A stretch of 64,000 nucleotides of DNA from Acanthosoma haemorrhoidale (lineage: Eukaryota; Arthropoda; Insecta; Hemiptera; Acanthosomatidae), in assembly GCA_930367205.1 (NCBI GenBank), contig OV884012.1:31716796-31780795 (forward strand), written 5' to 3'. Position 1 is the first letter of the stretch, and the number at the start of each line of letters is the position of its first letter. Below, one piece after another: positions 60,853-64,000 of the stretch. The notes below the pieces were generated by a model. That model ran no database searches. It had not been told where the DNA came from and saw only the letters and a program-made list of their open reading frames with translations. The position numbers and the translations under genes were made by a program.

Positions 60853-63010
60853 TGAGGCAATAAGTAATTTTGATCAACGTTCTCATTTATACCATATTTA
60901 CAAATCTTCATTCACTCGCTCATTCCTCTATATGTCAGTATTTACTAAAAGAGCAGTGGACCTCCCAAATCCACATGGTTGACACCTCCCTTGAATGCGA
61001 AAGAGGAAGCTCAGTCGTAGGAATTCCCCCACGCTTTTCCATCAAATGCGTCACCGGATATGAGCCAGTGGACGCTCTGGTATATCTGCTCGAGAGCCCA
61101 GACGCTCAGGACATGATTGGAGAAAACTGGCCATGGCAGGACTCCTGCTGAGTCCCCCATAGCTCTATTACGTATGTCTATATTAGCTTTAGTATAACTC
61201 TGTAAATTAGTATTTTAATTCCTATTGAGAAATACGATGTCCTTTGAAGTAGTCTGCATATTCCTTGTGTTTTTAGCCTCGTGTGTGGGTTCCATGTCAG
61301 TGACAGGACTGCAGTGTCGTCTGCAAAAGTTGCCATACTGGTATTATGAGTAAAGGGGACATCAGGGGTACATACGTTATATATCATATGATGGGACCCA
61401 GGACACTTACGTGTTGAACTCCTGCTTTATTGTGATAGTAGTTGGAATATTCTAAACCACAGGAGACTTGGAAAAAGTGGTTTAAAAGGTAGGCTAGTAG
61501 TAATTAGGACGTAAGAAAAATTGTTATTTGTAGAATATAAGGAATTAAGATTAATGCTACAAATGTAATTAATAAATAGACGTAGATGTAGATGTATTGT
61601 TTTAGTAAAGAAATGAAATAAAGACGGTTTCAAAGAATTACCCAAGGTGCGCTGACTGGGGCAATAATCCCAGTTGCACTGAATACGCGCACCATAGACA
61701 TCGATGAAAGTCCCTGGAGTCTGGAGACTAGCGGGGAACTCTAGTTATGAGGGATTCGAGAACCGATCTCCAAGCCTGCATCACGGGCTCGTGGGAAACC
61801 CCGTTTGATATTCCACCTCAGGAAGGGGGGGGGGGAAGTTTGAATGCTAGGATCAGGTAAAGGGTCTGTGTTAAATCTTTTGAGTTTTAAGCACAGACCT
61901 GGGTGCCAAACCCTCTCAAAAGGCTGTGCTATGTCCAGAAAGGCACTAGTGCAATACTGTTTGGTTTATTTTTGCTTATTTGGTTCATGGAATGAATATG
62001 GTTTTGATGACTAAGGAGAGGTTTGAACTCGTACGTGAAGTATGCAGGGCCAATTCTTCTGACCTTTCCCCATCTGAAGCTACCAAGGACCCATCCTCAC
62101 GATGGAGTAATTTGAAATAGGATATGGGATATATTTTATTATCTTTTTAATTCAAAGGGAAAGGATGGTAAATGTTGCTTTAGGAATCTGCTTTAATGAT
62201 TGTAATAGTGATGTTCACCAGGATATCGGGATCTTTGCCACACTGTTATCTAGAAGAGTTTTGGTTGGATAAAGATAGTTAAAGAATTTAGTGCATCGTC
62301 TAGGTCTTGGGATGCTTTCAGGGACACTTTGAAGTCAACGGAATCTGTAAGAAGCTGGGGTAAGTGGTCCTAATAGAGCGGACCCCTTATAAATTGAGAA
62401 GATGGTGAATGGGTCTTAGCACAATGATAAAATCATAAGACTATGATCGGAAGAGAGGTCATTGAGGTGCGAAAATAAATAGTTTAGTGTTCCTACGTTA
62501 AAGGCTTCTAGCATAATTCACTGTTGTGTTGTCCAATGCACTTTACAAACCTGGGGGGGGGGTGGTGACAGTAAGTTTTGGTGTGGTCATATGGCTGACA
62601 ATTATGTCATTCGAAGATGCCACGTTTGGGTTATGGTTTTTCGACCGGTATTCTTATATAATACAGGTGGGTGAATTCGTAGATTTTCGCTATCTCAGGG
62701 GTTCGCTCAAGATCTACAATGACTAGAGCTACTCGCTTCATCTTGTTGCCTATCCTTACGCAGCACGTTGGTTATTTTCCATGCGTTGTATCCTAGGTCT
62801 GTGAGCTTACTCAATTTCCACTGGTGGTGTAGTGGGATGCTGGTTTCTGATCACCATGCATAGCGATCTCTCTTGCTTTAGCTGATACGTGTGGAAATCT
62901 GCCTTTGTATCTTCAAAATATTTAGTGACATCCCCTATATGTATTGGGAATGTCTGCAATTTTTTGGTTGGTTGATACATCTGTATTTGTCCGTCCCTTA
63001 TATTTGTTAA
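60853..63010 (-). mobile_element. Family J Jockey-like LINE, longest copy (ORF1 to 3' end), decayed
   Basis: Minus strand. From the high coordinate: ORF1 end at about 62780-62960, encoding FHTYQLKQERS then VIRN, the conserved start of the gag-like domain (PRE_C2HC type) of Jockey elements. A piece near 62640-62690 reads KIYEFTHLYYIRIPVEKP. The gag zinc knuckles are missing. At 62370-62500 the endonuclease end encodes SDLSSDHSLMILSLC, containing the SDH motif. RT linker, RT palm (FADDTAVLS at 61290-61350) and thumb remnants follow, then the 3' UTR at 60870-61150. About 300 bp near 61510-61830 is foreign to the other copies. Stops and frameshifts are frequent. Confidence 0.8.
61178..61387 (-). 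pseudogene. RT palm remnant of family J LINE
   Basis: An open piece of the reverse transcriptase encodes MATFADDTAVLS with the intact catalytic FADD box, followed by a frame that joins to the thumb (LLQRTSYFSIGIKI, then YRVILKLI). A deletion after the ADD box, like those in the 5.8- and 50.8-kb copies, removes the segment before YLG. The upstream AGVPQGS motif is shifted out of frame. Confidence 0.7.
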
Positions 63011-63190
63011 GTGTGAGAGTAGACATTTATAATTGACAAATTGTATACAAATATAATTGGTGGTTTAGGCTGTTTTGGTGTCGGGATAGCTTTCATGTCC
63101 TCTACGTCTGTATGTTTCAGCACCTTGAAACTGTTTGGAATATTTCTTACGTATCTTTACAGGTAATTGGTAATAGTATTTATTATTATT

Positions 63191-63268
63191 AAAAAAAAAA
63201 GTGTGGGACTTGAGTCATTGCACGTTGTATTGCATTAGAAATCGCAGTGCTACCACTAAGCCACAATA
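63191..63268 (-). repeat. tRNA-derived SINE-like head with pol III terminator
   Basis: The minus strand reads TGGCTTAGTGGTAGCACTGC, an excellent pol III box A (TGGCNNAGTGG). About 35 bases later comes GACTCAAGTCCC, a good box B. A run of ten T at 63191-63200 (A10 on the plus strand) could end a pol III transcript. The spacing of the boxes equals that of a tRNA. The anticodon arm is imperfect, so it is more likely a SINE head or tRNA pseudogene than a working tRNA gene. Confidence 0.55.
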
Positions 63269-64000
63269 AGTGCCGGAGGGGTTTGCCTATTGCCCTGTGT
63301 TATCTGTGGCCCAGCAGAAACACACACAAAACCTACTCAATATGGACGGCTTCTCTGTGTGATAATATCATAACACACTGAATGGATATAGACATTAACT
63401 CACTCATTTATAAATGGCTTCCTCGTGAACCGCTCACGAGCTTTGTCTGTTGTGATAGATTTAAGACAGAAATACATCCCATGGACGGTAGTATAAGGCG
63501 TTGAGATCGATAGGAACTCGTTGGTATCTAACAATAGTGCATGAGCAGAACTTAAGAACATTTTGAAGTACAAATTTGTGCTGTAAAATGACAACATCGA
63601 GACCTGTCTGTGTCAAGAAAGAGTCTTCACGTAAGTTTCTTAAATAGTTAAGATTGAATGATTATAATAAAGCTACTCATTTTACACGTTCACCATATTG
63701 GTCACAGAGCCTCTCCTTAGCCACGAGGAAAAACATACCTTTTAACGTAAATATAATGTTGTGGTACCCGGTATTATATTATATAAAAATAATTTTTTTA
63801 TCATAAAAGTTAAATCATTTTAATGAATGAAAATTGTAAAAAAAAAAAAAATTTCTAGATAAATCAGCTGTAATGTCAATAAATAGACAGTTCTTAATTT
63901 AAACTGACAATCCGCGGTACTTAACAGATTCGATGAGTATGATTTCTCATTCTTCAGCCACCACTCTGGAGGAATCGATCCATTCTAAGCCCACAATATT
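63269..64000. other. Non-coding DNA
   Basis: Nothing recognised to the window end. Confidence 0.5.

Overview
This is an AT-rich eukaryotic window with no bacterial-style gene organisation. The transposable elements point to an arthropod, most likely an insect: a Jockey-clade LINE family, BEL/Pao and CsRn1-type Ty3/gypsy LTR elements, and an RNase H-bearing LINE with a TAA-repeat tail. This lineage call is an inference from element types. No conserved host gene identifies the species. Most short open reading frames are chance or shadow frames in intergenic or intronic DNA.

Layout. 1-1682: the 5' end of a minus-strand CsRn1-like gypsy element (LTR, tRNA primer site, gag, protease in the -1 frame), cut off by the window edge. 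5057-8898: a rearranged block in which two fragments of one Jockey-like LINE (called family J here) lie head to head inside a larger inverted duplication, followed by a tandem copy of the LINE 3' end. Further family J pieces lie at 9.45, 10.96, 13.73, 15.70, 26.11, 42.26, 44.57, 49.83 and 60.85 kb. The last is the longest and retains ORF1, endonuclease and reverse transcriptase remnants. 31234-37440: a complete, very young BEL/Pao element with two almost identical LTRs, a 5-bp target duplication and a long gag-pol reading frame that lacks the reverse transcriptase core. 37885-38880: the 3' end of a second LINE type carrying RNase H. 53.47-54.96 kb: a decayed second BEL/Pao element. 56.3-57.0 kb: a decayed gypsy-like element. 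57.19-57.95 kb: a MITE-like inverted repeat.

Host content is sparse. Two plus-strand stretches (30048-30164 and 47585-47731) have coding character, good splice borders and matching phase 1/1 boundaries. They may be exons of one or more membrane-protein genes with long, transposon-filled introns. Two tRNA-like segments (20.3 and 63.2 kb) resemble SINE heads. The rest is AT-rich DNA with microsatellites and an unusual number of poly-G/poly-C runs.

The most noteworthy object is the young BEL/Pao element. Protease, RNase H and integrase are all in one open frame, but the polymerase palm is missing and gag is split from the rest by a one-base phase change in a homopolymer. I see no sign of a CRISPR, toxin, biosynthetic or other dedicated novel system.
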